NCBI GenBank assembly: GCA_964537685.1
Contig: CAZICM010000029.1
Location: forward strand, 1-64,000
Length of the DNA: 64,000 bases
Source: CAZICM01 sp964537685
GTDB lineage: Bacteria > Myxococcota_A > Polyangia > Polyangiales > Polyangiaceae
Direction: 5' to 3'
Both the position numbers and the translations under genes were made by a program. Below are positions 26,985 through 35,290 of this stretch, in pieces. Within the stretch, counting starts at the first letter, position 1. Every line of letters starts with the position of its first letter. A model generated the notes under the pieces. The model was not told the DNA's origin. It made no database searches and saw only the letters and a list, made by a program, of their open reading frames with translations.

Positions 26985-27503
26985 CTATTTCATTCCATAA
27001 AGAGTGGCCATCTTTTCTGCGGCAAGCTTCGCGCAGGCCAAATGCCGGTAGCCATTGCCGCAACCGATCAAATAAGCCCAGGAGCCGTTCTTTAAATAGC
27101 GGGCGAAATAACGGCCCGCTTCATCGATTGCCGTATTGCTTTCGGGGTGCCAGTGAAGACCGGAAAGCAATTCCCCCATGCCTGCCTCCTTTTTAGAAAT
27201 AAAATCGATTGTATTTATTGCATTTTCAATTGTATCAATGCTGAAGTTGGATTGACCGCGCATCAGGCGTTCAAATGTGCGCACTGGAATACCGAATGCC
27301 TTGGCTATACTGGAAGATGTGCCCCGTATAAATCCTCCGCCAAGCACCGAACCGCACACCCAAATCCATAATTTATCGAGTTCTGCGGGCGTTAAAAAGC
27401 GGCGCGCAGTCCGCCCAGGCGAGCCTGAGTTTCGATGAGAATTGCTCATGGTTAGTTTTTTATCGAAATCGTTATAAAAACGATCGAGTTGTGGCTCTGA
27501 CAA
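26985..27503 (-). CDS. Unrecognised protein with a possible HTH segment
   Basis: I do not recognise this 172-residue protein. Residues about 62-80 (SSIAKAFGIPVRTFERLMRG) could form a helix-turn-helix of the Xre or YdaS sort. The rest is helical, with LIGCGNGYRHLACAKLAAEKM near the end. The listed start is TTG; an ATG 54 bases downstream (27449) is possible, and neither has a strong ribosome site. It is convergent with the GH13 gene. Confidence 0.5.
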   Translation of the reverse strand: MSEPQLDRFYNDFDKKLTMSNSHRNSGSPGRTARRFLTPAELDKLWIWVCGSVLGGGFIRGTSSSIAKAFGIPVRTFERLMRGQSNFSIDTIENAINTIDFISKKEAGMGELLSGLHWHPESNTAIDEAGRYFARYLKNGSWAYLIGCGNGYRHLACAKLAAEKMATLYGMK

Positions 27504-27817
27504 AGGCTTGCCTAAAGCGCCCGTGTCGAGCAGTGTTGGTACCCCCGGGGAATTCAGCGCTTATGCCGAATTCCCCATTGTCCCCTCGATTGATTCAAAA
27601 GCAGTAAGTGCGCCAACAGAAATTGGGTGGCAAATCAGGCTGATTGCAATGGAAGAATATGCGGGCCGCAGGGGAAGCCATTCGTAATAAAGCAATTCAA
27701 GCGAATATGCACACCGATGCAATCCTGAGCCGCCCGCGCATCACCTGCGACTCCAGAACAGCGGCCGCAGCATTGTTATGGCAGGGATGGTGATGATAGA
27801 CGTCGTGTGCACAAGCG
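27504..27817. other. Gap of 314 bases with a hairpin, no gene seen
   Basis: The gap lies between a minus-strand gene and the divergent DUF6986 gene, so promoters are expected. The only strong structure is the inverted repeat at 27547-27576. I found no tRNA-like cloverleaf and no convincing small gene. Confidence 0.4.
27547..27576. repeat. Perfect 9-bp inverted repeat
   Basis: GGGGAATTC (27547-27555) and GAATTCCCC (27568-27576) are exact reverse complements around a 12-base loop. It could be a dimeric regulator site for either flanking gene or a transcript hairpin; no T-run follows. Confidence 0.6.
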
Positions 27818-29194
27818 ATGAAAACCGTACTTGGCGCCCAGGCGACGGCCGATCTTATTGCGCGGCTCGAGCGGGCTAATCAGGCATTTGAGCTTCAATA
27901 TCCAGGCGAAATGCGGGGCCGGCAGCCTGTGCATTCCGTCTATGGCGGCGCCCATTTATTTCGGGCGGACATCACGTCCAAATTGGGCTCCATAGCCCTT
28001 TCTTTTCTCGATCAGTACGCTTCCGATTTCCCGGCATTCGCCAATGCGATTGGCCTTGCGGGTGGCGATGGGCTTCTCGAAGTATTGAGCCGGCGAATCC
28101 GTGATAAATTACTTAGAGAGCCTGTAGAGGATTATCGTATTGATTTTGAAGATGGGTATGGGATTCGGAGCGATAGCGAGGAAGACGAGCATGCCGTGCG
28201 GGCCGCGCGGGAGACCGCCAAAGGAATGGAAGAAGCAACACTTCCGCCGTTTTTTGGCATTCGGATAAAATCCTTGCATACCCACGAAAAAGCGCGGGCG
28301 CTGCGTACGCTCGATTTATTTTTATCGGCTCTTTGCGAGCACACGCAGGGAAAATTGCCCTCGAATTTTGTCGTCACGCTTCCCAAAGTCAGCATGATCG
28401 AACACGTACAGACCCTCGCGGCGCTGTTCGAACTTATGGAGCGGGAGCTCCATTTGCCGGCGGGCACGCTGAAAATGGAATTGATGGTGGAGACGCCTCA
28501 ATCGATCATCAATGAACGCGGCGAAATGGCGCTTCCTCAATGGGTGCGGGCCGCGGATGGCCGCTGCTCGGCCGTGCATTTTGGCGCCTATGATTATACG
28601 GCGGCGTGCCATTTAACGGCGGTGCATCAGCATCTATCGCATCCCATGTGCGACGCCGCCCGCTATTGGATGCAGGCGGCGCTTTCATCCACGGGCGTGT
28701 GGCTTTCGGATGGAGCGACGAATGTATTGCCCGTCCCCATTCATCGCCAAAAGGAGTTAAGCTCCGAACAGCTTGCTGAAAATAAAAAAGCCGTGCATGA
28801 AGCTTGGAAACGGCATTTTGAAGATGTGCGGCACTCGCTCGCTCAAGGGTTTTATCAAGGATGGGATTTACACCCCGCGCAATTGATTACCCGCTATGCC
28901 GCGCTCTACGATTTTTATGAATCCAATATGGATGCGATGGCGGCGAGGCTGCGGGCTTTCCTTGAAAAGGCCGCGCGGGCCACCGTGCTGGGAACGGCCT
29001 TTGACGACGCGGCCACGGGCCGGGGTTTGTTGAATTTCTTTTTAAGGGCAATTGATTGCGGGGCAATTTCCGAGAGCGAAGTGCTGTCCGCGACCGGGCT
29101 TTCCACGCTGGATCTTCAAAGCGGGGCCCTGAAAAATATTTTTAATGTTATAGGCGCGCCCGGACAGCGGGGCGGTGCCAATTCAAATGGATAG
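27818..29194 (+). CDS. DUF6986 / HpcH-HpaI aldolase-like protein of ureide catabolism
   Basis: The 458-residue protein has the TIM-barrel pattern of the HpcH/HpaI aldolase - citrate lyase beta superfamily. This includes DFEDGYG (about 107), TLPKVSMIEH and LELMVETPQSI (about 222-230), where the Glu would bind the metal. I place it in the DUF6986 family, often mislabelled phosphoenolpyruvate kinase, which recurs beside purine-degradation genes (recalled). The convergent neighbour, 15 bases away, is an allantoicase fusion, which supports a role with glyoxylate, for example malate-synthase-like condensation. That reaction is inference. Confidence 0.75.
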   Translation: MKTVLGAQATADLIARLERANQAFELQYPGEMRGRQPVHSVYGGAHLFRADITSKLGSIALSFLDQYASDFPAFANAIGLAGGDGLLEVLSRRIRDKLLREPVEDYRIDFEDGYGIRSDSEEDEHAVRAARETAKGMEEATLPPFFGIRIKSLHTHEKARALRTLDLFLSALCEHTQGKLPSNFVVTLPKVSMIEHVQTLAALFELMERELHLPAGTLKMELMVETPQSIINERGEMALPQWVRAADGRCSAVHFGAYDYTAACHLTAVHQHLSHPMCDAARYWMQAALSSTGVWLSDGATNVLPVPIHRQKELSSEQLAENKKAVHEAWKRHFEDVRHSLAQGFYQGWDLHPAQLITRYAALYDFYESNMDAMAARLRAFLEKAARATVLGTAFDDAATGRGLLNFFLRAIDCGAISESEVLSATGLSTLDLQSGALKNIFNVIGAPGQRGGANSNG

Positions 29195-29209
29195 GATATT
29201 ATTTATATA

Positions 29210-30751
29210 TTATGAAATGAGCCATTTTTCTAGGCGCAGGCGGGTGATCTGCCGCTGCTCTTCGGCGGCTGCCGCAAGCTCGGCGCCCGCGGTATTTTCC
29301 AATCGGCGCCGGGCACTCTCGAGGATTTGCTCCGCGTTTTTTCCGGCCGCCGAAATAATAAACACAAATCCAAATTTGGCCTCGTATTGGCGATTGATTT
29401 CGGCGAGGGCTCCGAGGCTTTCCGGCGGGCTTTCTTTTAATGCCGATTGATTTTGAGTGGACCACTTTCGAATGGCTACGCCTTCCCTGGACACAGGTTC
29501 GCGTTCTCCGATGCGGGGATGTGCCCGGAACGCTTCGAGCCAGTCCTCGGGCCGCAAAGAACGCCAGGTATCGTCGGCGCCCTCGTAAAGTTCGTCCGCG
29601 GAGCGGAATGGCCTTTTATCGGCCATGCCGCGAAGCCAAGCCTGGGACGCGCAACAGGCGCGAAGCTCGGCCACGGCGTGGTCATGGCTCATCGTATTGA
29701 GCCGCAATAGTCCGATATTGATGAGGCCGTGCTTCGTTATTTCGCCGTGAAGCCTTAAACGGCTTACACCACCATCGGGGAAAATATTCAGCCGGACATG
29801 GGTAACTTCGCCGATATCCCTGAGTTCCTCGACGAAGAAGTGACGGGTATGAGCGGCGAGCTTGGTGCGGGGCAGAAGTTCGCGAAATGCCCAGTCCCTC
29901 CGGGTTAAATCGGCCACCGTGGCTCCCTCGGCATAACAGCCTTCAATGGAACAGGTATCGGGATAATTCCCCTTGAAATGATTGGTATCCACTTCAATGC
30001 GGCGGACAATGCCCGGCGCGCCCAATTGAACCATCGCCCAATCGTGGCCCGGGCCCCTTCGGCGCCGGGTTTCCCAGCCGTCGCCCATATTGAGTGCCCG
30101 CCCTGGCATGATCAAATTGCTTCGATCGCCGAAAAACATGTCACTGCAGGCCAGGACCTGCCCTCCGTATTCAGCGGCGGCCAAGTCCACCATTTCGCCC
30201 GGTGCACGGGCACGTTTCCAATCTGGAACAACAAGGCCGTGCGCCCTCAGCCTGGCGATACCGCCGTCGGGATAAATATGCAGCCTCAAATGCGTGAAAC
30301 GCCTAGGATCGTCGATTAAAAAAATATTCTGAGAATTTCCCTCCAGCGGCGCGCGCGGCAGCACTTCCGTCCATTCTGTTGAAGGGCTCATCAAATGCTC
30401 GGCGTCTGTGGCGGGGGGCGCGACACATGCCTCGACCGAGCATTGCTCCGGATAATTACCAATAAAATAGCTTGTATCGATAATCAATCCTTTGATAATG
30501 CCCGGTAAGCCCAGGCGCAGAATGCAGAAATCGTGGCCTGCAATGCGCTTGCGCCGCGATTCCCAGCCATCCATCCATTTTCCCCGATCCGTGTATTCAT
30601 GCGGAGCAAATACCGGCGCGGGCGCCCGCACAAGATTCTCCTTGGGGGCGAAGAACTCGTCGTTGGCGAATAAAACCGTGCCGCCGACGCGTTCCGAAGC
30701 GAGATCGATATATTGCTGAAGCTCTAGTAATGCGCTGTTCGTTTGATCCAT
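29210..30751 (-). CDS. alc-uraD: Allantoicase - OHCU decarboxylase fusion
   Basis: Residues about 1-345 are allantoicase, made of two homologous jelly-roll halves. Each has WESRRKR or WETRRRR, GHD, then IDTSYFIGNYP or VDTNHFKGNYP, and LHIYPDGGIARLR or LNIFPDGGVSRLR. Residues about 355-513 match OHCU decarboxylase (UraD): HPRIGE and the conserved FGFVFIISAAGK. UraD converts OHCU to S-allantoin; allantoicase splits allantoate to ureidoglycolate and urea. The fusion therefore joins two non-consecutive steps, with allantoinase between them, and that enzyme is not in the window. One continuous frame supports a real fusion. Confidence 0.92.
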   Translation of the reverse strand: MDQTNSALLELQQYIDLASERVGGTVLFANDEFFAPKENLVRAPAPVFAPHEYTDRGKWMDGWESRRKRIAGHDFCILRLGLPGIIKGLIIDTSYFIGNYPEQCSVEACVAPPATDAEHLMSPSTEWTEVLPRAPLEGNSQNIFLIDDPRRFTHLRLHIYPDGGIARLRAHGLVVPDWKRARAPGEMVDLAAAEYGGQVLACSDMFFGDRSNLIMPGRALNMGDGWETRRRRGPGHDWAMVQLGAPGIVRRIEVDTNHFKGNYPDTCSIEGCYAEGATVADLTRRDWAFRELLPRTKLAAHTRHFFVEELRDIGEVTHVRLNIFPDGGVSRLRLHGEITKHGLINIGLLRLNTMSHDHAVAELRACCASQAWLRGMADKRPFRSADELYEGADDTWRSLRPEDWLEAFRAHPRIGEREPVSREGVAIRKWSTQNQSALKESPPESLGALAEINRQYEAKFGFVFIISAAGKNAEQILESARRRLENTAGAELAAAAEEQRQITRLRLEKWLIS

Positions 30752-30836
30752 AGGGCGACCAGAAGGGCGGGCACTATACGCGCGAGCTTTACGGAAGGAA
30801 ATTCCTCTATCGTTTCGCGATGCGGCGATTTAACCT
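30752..30836. promoter_or_regulatory. Divergent intergenic region
   Basis: This 85-base gap separates the allantoicase fusion and the divergent acyl-CoA dehydrogenase-like gene, so both promoters should lie here. No clear boxes were seen. Confidence 0.35.
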
Positions 30837-31805
30837 TTGCGTGTGCTGACCGTTCTTCAATTGCTGCTTCATTCAAATCCCGCCCCTCTCCATGTGGCTT
30901 CACTGGATGAGATGCTCTCGATTTGCTGGGAAAAACGAAAGCAATGGGCACTTCCCGTCGATCGCGCGCTCGCGCTCGGATTTGGCTCCGATCGCTTGGG
31001 ATACGCATTTGCGGCCGGTTATGACGCGGCTCTTCATGCCCTGGCGCCCAATGTGCCCAGCGAATATGTGACGGCGTTTTGTGCGACGGAAGACGATGGC
31101 GCGCATCCCAAGGCGATAAAGACCACGCTCACACCCAATGAAGCGGGCGGTTTTTTATTAAATGGCCGGAAGAAATGGGCGACGCTGGCCACCGAGGCCC
31201 GCGAGCTTTTGGTTGTGGCGACGATTGGAAAGAATGAGCAGGGTAAAAATCAATTGAGGCTTGTTCAGGTGGCCGCGCGATCGAAAGGTGTTCGCGTGAC
31301 TCCAATGCCGACTGTGCCATTTACGCCTGAAGTCACGCACGCCGAAATTGAATTCAACAATGTAGAGATCGGTGAATGGGCGGTGATGCCCGGGGATGGA
31401 TACGATGAATATGTAAAACCATTCCGTACAATTGAAGATATTCATGTGCATGCGGCGCTGATTGGCTACCTCATTTCGGTTGCAAGGCGCAGCCAGTGGC
31501 CGAAAGCTGTAATTGAAAGGCTTGCTGCGTCGGCGATTTGTATTCGCGAGCTGGCCCGATCCGATCCCAAAGATCCGGGTGTTCATTTGGTTCTGGCCGG
31601 CTGCCTCGAGCACGTTCATGCAATTTCGTCGGAATACGATCGTTGGGAATGGAATTCGGGTGAGGAAAAAGAGCGCTGGGAGCGCGATCGCCCATTGCTT
31701 GGTGTAGCGGAGCGGGCGCGTGAAATGCGGAGGCAGCGGGCCTGGGAAGTGTTGGAATCCAATGAAGGCGAAGGCCGTCCTAGTTTTGTTGATGTGATTG
31801 CCTAA
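30837..31805 (+). CDS. Short acyl-CoA dehydrogenase-like protein
   Basis: The 322-residue protein resembles the N-terminal helical and middle beta domains of acyl-CoA dehydrogenases (FCATEDDGAHPKAIKTTL, FLLNGRKKWATLATEA, then ITPMPTV-type strands). The usual C-terminal four-helix domain is reduced or diverged, and total length is below the common 380. FAD binding and activity are therefore uncertain. The listed start is TTG; GTG at 30843 is equally possible. A DUF2378-like gene follows after 8 bases, so they are probably co-transcribed. Confidence 0.68.
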   Translation: MRVLTVLQLLLHSNPAPLHVASLDEMLSICWEKRKQWALPVDRALALGFGSDRLGYAFAAGYDAALHALAPNVPSEYVTAFCATEDDGAHPKAIKTTLTPNEAGGFLLNGRKKWATLATEARELLVVATIGKNEQGKNQLRLVQVAARSKGVRVTPMPTVPFTPEVTHAEIEFNNVEIGEWAVMPGDGYDEYVKPFRTIEDIHVHAALIGYLISVARRSQWPKAVIERLAASAICIRELARSDPKDPGVHLVLAGCLEHVHAISSEYDRWEWNSGEEKERWERDRPLLGVAERAREMRRQRAWEVLESNEGEGRPSFVDVIA

Positions 31806-31813
31806 TTTTCCGA

Positions 31814-32446
31814 ATGAATTCAAACGGCATATTCGGTGAAGACGTTCCATTCGTACCGGGAGAAAGTCCATTCCGGTGCAAGGGACTTTTGTATACGGAA
31901 TTAATTGCGTATTGCGGTGAATTCGTGCCCGGCGGCTGGGATCGGGCATTTGGAATGATTGGCGATCCCCGATTGCGGGGTTTTTTAAAGACGCGCTTTG
32001 TGGTGGGCGGCTGGTACGATGTATTTCCCTTGATTACCGCGAACCGGGCCGTCGCAATGGCATTGGGGCAGCCCTATTTGGAATGGCTGCGGAAATTCGC
32101 GCGCTGGCAATTGGAACGGCAGCTTAACGGTGTCTATCGATTTTTTTTAAAAGTCGGTTCTCCTGAATGGGTGGTGCAAAGGCTTCCGGGGTTGGTTTCA
32201 AAGTATTATGAATTCCTTCAGTCCGAGGTCGAACAGGTAGCGCCGCGCGTCTATTTAAGCCGTGTGTCGGGGGTGCCCGCCATTGCCGAGGCAGGCTATA
32301 AGGTGAGCACCGAATCGGGTATTGTGCTGGTGCTCGAGCTGGCGGGGGCGAAAAATGTCCGGCACCGGTGGCTCTCCTCCGAGCCCGACGGCGAGAAGCA
32401 TAAACTTAAAATAGTAAAGTTGGTTCGAGAAATTCGCTGGGATTGA
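31814..32446 (+). CDS. DUF2378-like (myxobacterial paralogous family) protein
   Basis: This 210-residue protein has the length and pattern of the Myxococcus-Stigmatella DUF2378/TIGR02265 family: FRCKGLLYTELIAY near the start, a GGWYDVFPL motif, WQLERQLNGVYRFFLKVGSPEWVVQRLPGL, and YYEFLQSE. I recall these as uncharacterised and multicopy in myxobacteria. No enzymatic residues are evident. Its last 41 bases overlap the 3' end of the convergent transglutaminase gene. Confidence 0.55.
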   Translation: MNSNGIFGEDVPFVPGESPFRCKGLLYTELIAYCGEFVPGGWDRAFGMIGDPRLRGFLKTRFVVGGWYDVFPLITANRAVAMALGQPYLEWLRKFARWQLERQLNGVYRFFLKVGSPEWVVQRLPGLVSKYYEFLQSEVEQVAPRVYLSRVSGVPAIAEAGYKVSTESGIVLVLELAGAKNVRHRWLSSEPDGEKHKLKIVKLVREIRWD

Positions 32447-34259
32447 CCGGCGGCAGCCGCTCCACGCGCACGGCCACATCGAGCGTTTCGCCGCCGCCTC
32501 CGACATAAATTGTGCCGGATGTGGGCGTCGCGTCGACATAACTGCGGCCCACGGCGACGCGAATATGATCGGTTTGAGTTAATGTACCATTGGTAGGATC
32601 GAATCCCCGCCAGCCCACTTCGGGCAAATACACCTGTAGCCACGCATGGGAAGCATCGGATTGGCGCTGATTGGGATGTGCGGGGCCGGTATACACATAA
32701 CCGCACACATAGCGGGCAGGAACGCCAAGCAGCCGCGATAAACAAATAAATAAATTGCTAAAATCCTGGCATACGCCATAGCGATTGCTGTACACCTCGA
32801 AAGGCGTTGTTGAAATGGTTGTTGAGCCGCTCTTGTATTGATATTCGTGAAAAATAGAATCATTCAAATCCAAGAGCGTATCGAGCAAATCGTAATCATT
32901 GCGCTCGACAAAGCTCATCGCGTATTCGAGCAATTCGCGCAGTTCGCTTTCGGGCAATTCGGGCGGCAGTAAAAAGGGCTGAAGCATATGCCATTGCCAG
33001 GGCATCCACGTTAATGGGATTTTCGTGCGCTCGCGCAGGGGGCGGAAGGCGAGGGGATCGGTATCCAATACGGAAACAATGCTGCGCGCTTCGATGATAA
33101 GTTCGTGAAATGGGGTGTCCAGCGTAACGCGGCGCACTTGGTTGCCGAATACGTCTTGATAGGCGCGTTCTTGTCCAGGCACCGACACAGTGCATTCGTG
33201 CGCGATTACGCTTTGTAATTTATCGTGTACCGGCTCCAATCGAAAAAGATGGGTGCTGTGTTCGACGGGCTGGGTATAGCGGTAGGCTGTCCGGTGGAGT
33301 ACCGAATAGCGCTGAACAGCCGCTTTTTCGGGGCGTTTTTGGACGCGCCTTCCGCCTCGCTGAGGTTTTATTTCAATTGGATCGTTTTGCTCTTCCCCTT
33401 TGTTCCCCGGCCGCATTTCCAGGAGCAGGGCGCCTTGGCGGATGAGCACGAGGCTGCCGGGCTCAATCTTTCGCCATTGCATCGATTCGCCTTCTAAGGG
33501 ATTGGAAGCGATAACGATGCCTTTTCGGCTTTTGGCGCCTCTCCGCGTGAGATCGACAAATACATCCGCATCGCCGAATGCAATTCGTTCGTAGGGGGGC
33601 TGAATTTGACCGAGATAAACCGCGCCATCGGTGTGCCGATCGGCGTACACCAGTAAATCGCGGCCATCTGTGACCGCTATGGTGAGATTGCCGTATTCGT
33701 TCAGGGTATGTATCCATTCTAAAAGATGGGATGGTTCGCAATCCCCGAGGCTGGTTTTATGCTGCTGTTGAAGGTAGGCGAGCAGGGTGCAGAACAGGAG
33801 CTCTGAATCGGTGGAGCCCACGGGTTCGAAGAGGGGATTTTTGGGGACGGGAAGGTGGCGGCTTAGGCTTCCGCTGTGGGCGAGTAAAAAATCCCTTCCG
33901 GCGAAGCTCCTGCAAAATGGCTGTGTGTTCGCCGCGCTGATTCCGCCCCAGGTTGCGCTGCGGATATGCAGCATAAACAATGGTGATTCCAAATGCTGCC
34001 AGGTTTTAATGATTTCGCTTCGAATACTACCGGATGAGGGCGATGCTTCTTTGAGTACGGAGGCGGCGGGTTCTCCGCCTGGATAAAAGCCAATGCCCCA
34101 GCCGTCGGGAAGTCTTTTGGTATTTTCTTTAATGCCTTCGGTTTTTATTGGATCGTTGATTGAGTTTATTTGATTGGATTGAATGGCAGGCTGCAGGCAG
34201 AGCAGATCGAATCCGGGGGCCAATTGGCCTTCAAACGACATCGCTAGGAAATTCGGCAT
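32406..34259 (-). CDS. Class II amidotransferase-like (Ntn) domain fused to transglutaminase-like protease
   Basis: Two parts make up 617 residues. Residues 1-260 follow the class II glutamine amidotransferase fold (LAMSFEG, LPDGWGIGFYP, LHIRSATWG, LLAHSGSL, STDSELLF), but the protein begins Met-Pro where the catalytic Cys should be residue 2. Residues about 310-600 form a transglutaminase-like domain with the triad Cys in GVCQDFSNLF, His in DASHAWLQVYLP and Asp in GFDPTN. The start is ATG at 34259; the frame stays open a further 390 bases upstream but that part is low-complexity. It is the last gene of an ATP-grasp / alpha-E operon, lying 14 bases after the alpha-E gene. Confidence 0.87.
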   Translation of the reverse strand: MPNFLAMSFEGQLAPGFDLLCLQPAIQSNQINSINDPIKTEGIKENTKRLPDGWGIGFYPGGEPAASVLKEASPSSGSIRSEIIKTWQHLESPLFMLHIRSATWGGISAANTQPFCRSFAGRDFLLAHSGSLSRHLPVPKNPLFEPVGSTDSELLFCTLLAYLQQQHKTSLGDCEPSHLLEWIHTLNEYGNLTIAVTDGRDLLVYADRHTDGAVYLGQIQPPYERIAFGDADVFVDLTRRGAKSRKGIVIASNPLEGESMQWRKIEPGSLVLIRQGALLLEMRPGNKGEEQNDPIEIKPQRGGRRVQKRPEKAAVQRYSVLHRTAYRYTQPVEHSTHLFRLEPVHDKLQSVIAHECTVSVPGQERAYQDVFGNQVRRVTLDTPFHELIIEARSIVSVLDTDPLAFRPLRERTKIPLTWMPWQWHMLQPFLLPPELPESELRELLEYAMSFVERNDYDLLDTLLDLNDSIFHEYQYKSGSTTISTTPFEVYSNRYGVCQDFSNLFICLSRLLGVPARYVCGYVYTGPAHPNQRQSDASHAWLQVYLPEVGWRGFDPTNGTLTQTDHIRVAVGRSYVDATPTSGTIYVGGGGETLDVAVRVERLPPVNPSEFLEPTLLF

Positions 34260-34273
34260 GGCTGGCTCGCTTC

Positions 34274-35290
34274 CTAGGGTGAAGGCGGCGTGAGTCCGTG
34301 GCCAAAAAATTCGCGGCTTATGGCTTCGCAAATGGAATTGGTGTCGCTGGTAATGCGCAAGAGGATTGCGTGCAGGCCGTCGTGGCCCAGGGCTTCGGGC
34401 GATAGGCTGGAAAGCCACTCTTCCATGGTTTGCAGGCGATCTTCGGTGTCGGCGCCGGGGACCAGCGGGTTTTGGGGCGAGCGAATGGCATCGAGGTGTT
34501 CGCCGGCCTGGTGCAGGCAATGGCGAATGGAGCGGGCAAAGCGCGGATCGAGCAATAAAAACGATGCGACGGCTTCTGTTGTCACCCGTCCGCGGTTGCG
34601 TTTCATAAAGGGTTCGAATCCCGAGCACGCCCGGAGCAACGATAGGCATAATGCCGTTTCAATGACGGGGTTGTGTTTATCTTCGGGTATTTGACCAATT
34701 AAATAGGGATGCATGTCCAGGGTGCGCGCGGTTTGGCCTGCGCGTTCGAGATAAGCGCCGAGCATAATGAAATCGAGCGGTGTGTCATGAAGCATTGCGC
34801 TCGTCAGAAATCCGGCGACAAGCTGGGTGTATAGCCTAATAATCCGATAAAATTGATAACGGTTTTCTTCAAATGTTTTCTTGGCGCTTTCCCTTGCGAT
34901 TCCCGTGCCCTGGCCGCCTTCCGCGTTGCTGCTCAGCCATAGGTAAAGCTCGTTGATCATTTGCCACACTTCAAGGCTTACCGTGTCGCGGATGGCACGG
35001 GCATTTTCGCGTGCAAATGCAACGGATTGGAGAATGCTACTTTGATTTTGGTCCGAAAAGCTCATGTACTTCTGCACATGCTCGCCGCTTTCGGAGGCTT
35101 TTTCTCCGAGCAAGGCATTGAAATGCGAGGCTTCGCCCGAGACCATTAAAACGGGTTTCCAGCAGGCCGAGGGAGGCAGTTCGGCATCGGGCGCCAAGGT
35201 GGCCGTTACATGCAGTACGCGCGCCGTGCTTTCCGCGCGCTCGAGATAACGGCCAAACCAAAAGCAATGTTCGGCAATACGGGAGATCAT
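34274..35290 (-). CDS. Alpha-E domain protein (DUF403)
   Basis: The 338-residue all-helical protein begins MISRIAEHCFWFGRYLERAESTARVL, the signature of the Alpha-E family. It continues with a second copy-like segment (LDFIMLGAYLERAGQTARTLD). Alpha-E proteins nearly always accompany circularly permuted ATP-grasp and transglutaminase genes, in systems proposed to make or process peptide-like conjugates. The ATG at 35290 overlaps the ATP-grasp stop by 4 bases, showing translational coupling. The longer upstream frame is a shadow. Biochemical function is unknown. Confidence 0.88.
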   Translation of the reverse strand: MISRIAEHCFWFGRYLERAESTARVLHVTATLAPDAELPPSACWKPVLMVSGEASHFNALLGEKASESGEHVQKYMSFSDQNQSSILQSVAFARENARAIRDTVSLEVWQMINELYLWLSSNAEGGQGTGIARESAKKTFEENRYQFYRIIRLYTQLVAGFLTSAMLHDTPLDFIMLGAYLERAGQTARTLDMHPYLIGQIPEDKHNPVIETALCLSLLRACSGFEPFMKRNRGRVTTEAVASFLLLDPRFARSIRHCLHQAGEHLDAIRSPQNPLVPGADTEDRLQTMEEWLSSLSPEALGHDGLHAILLRITSDTNSICEAISREFFGHGLTPPSP

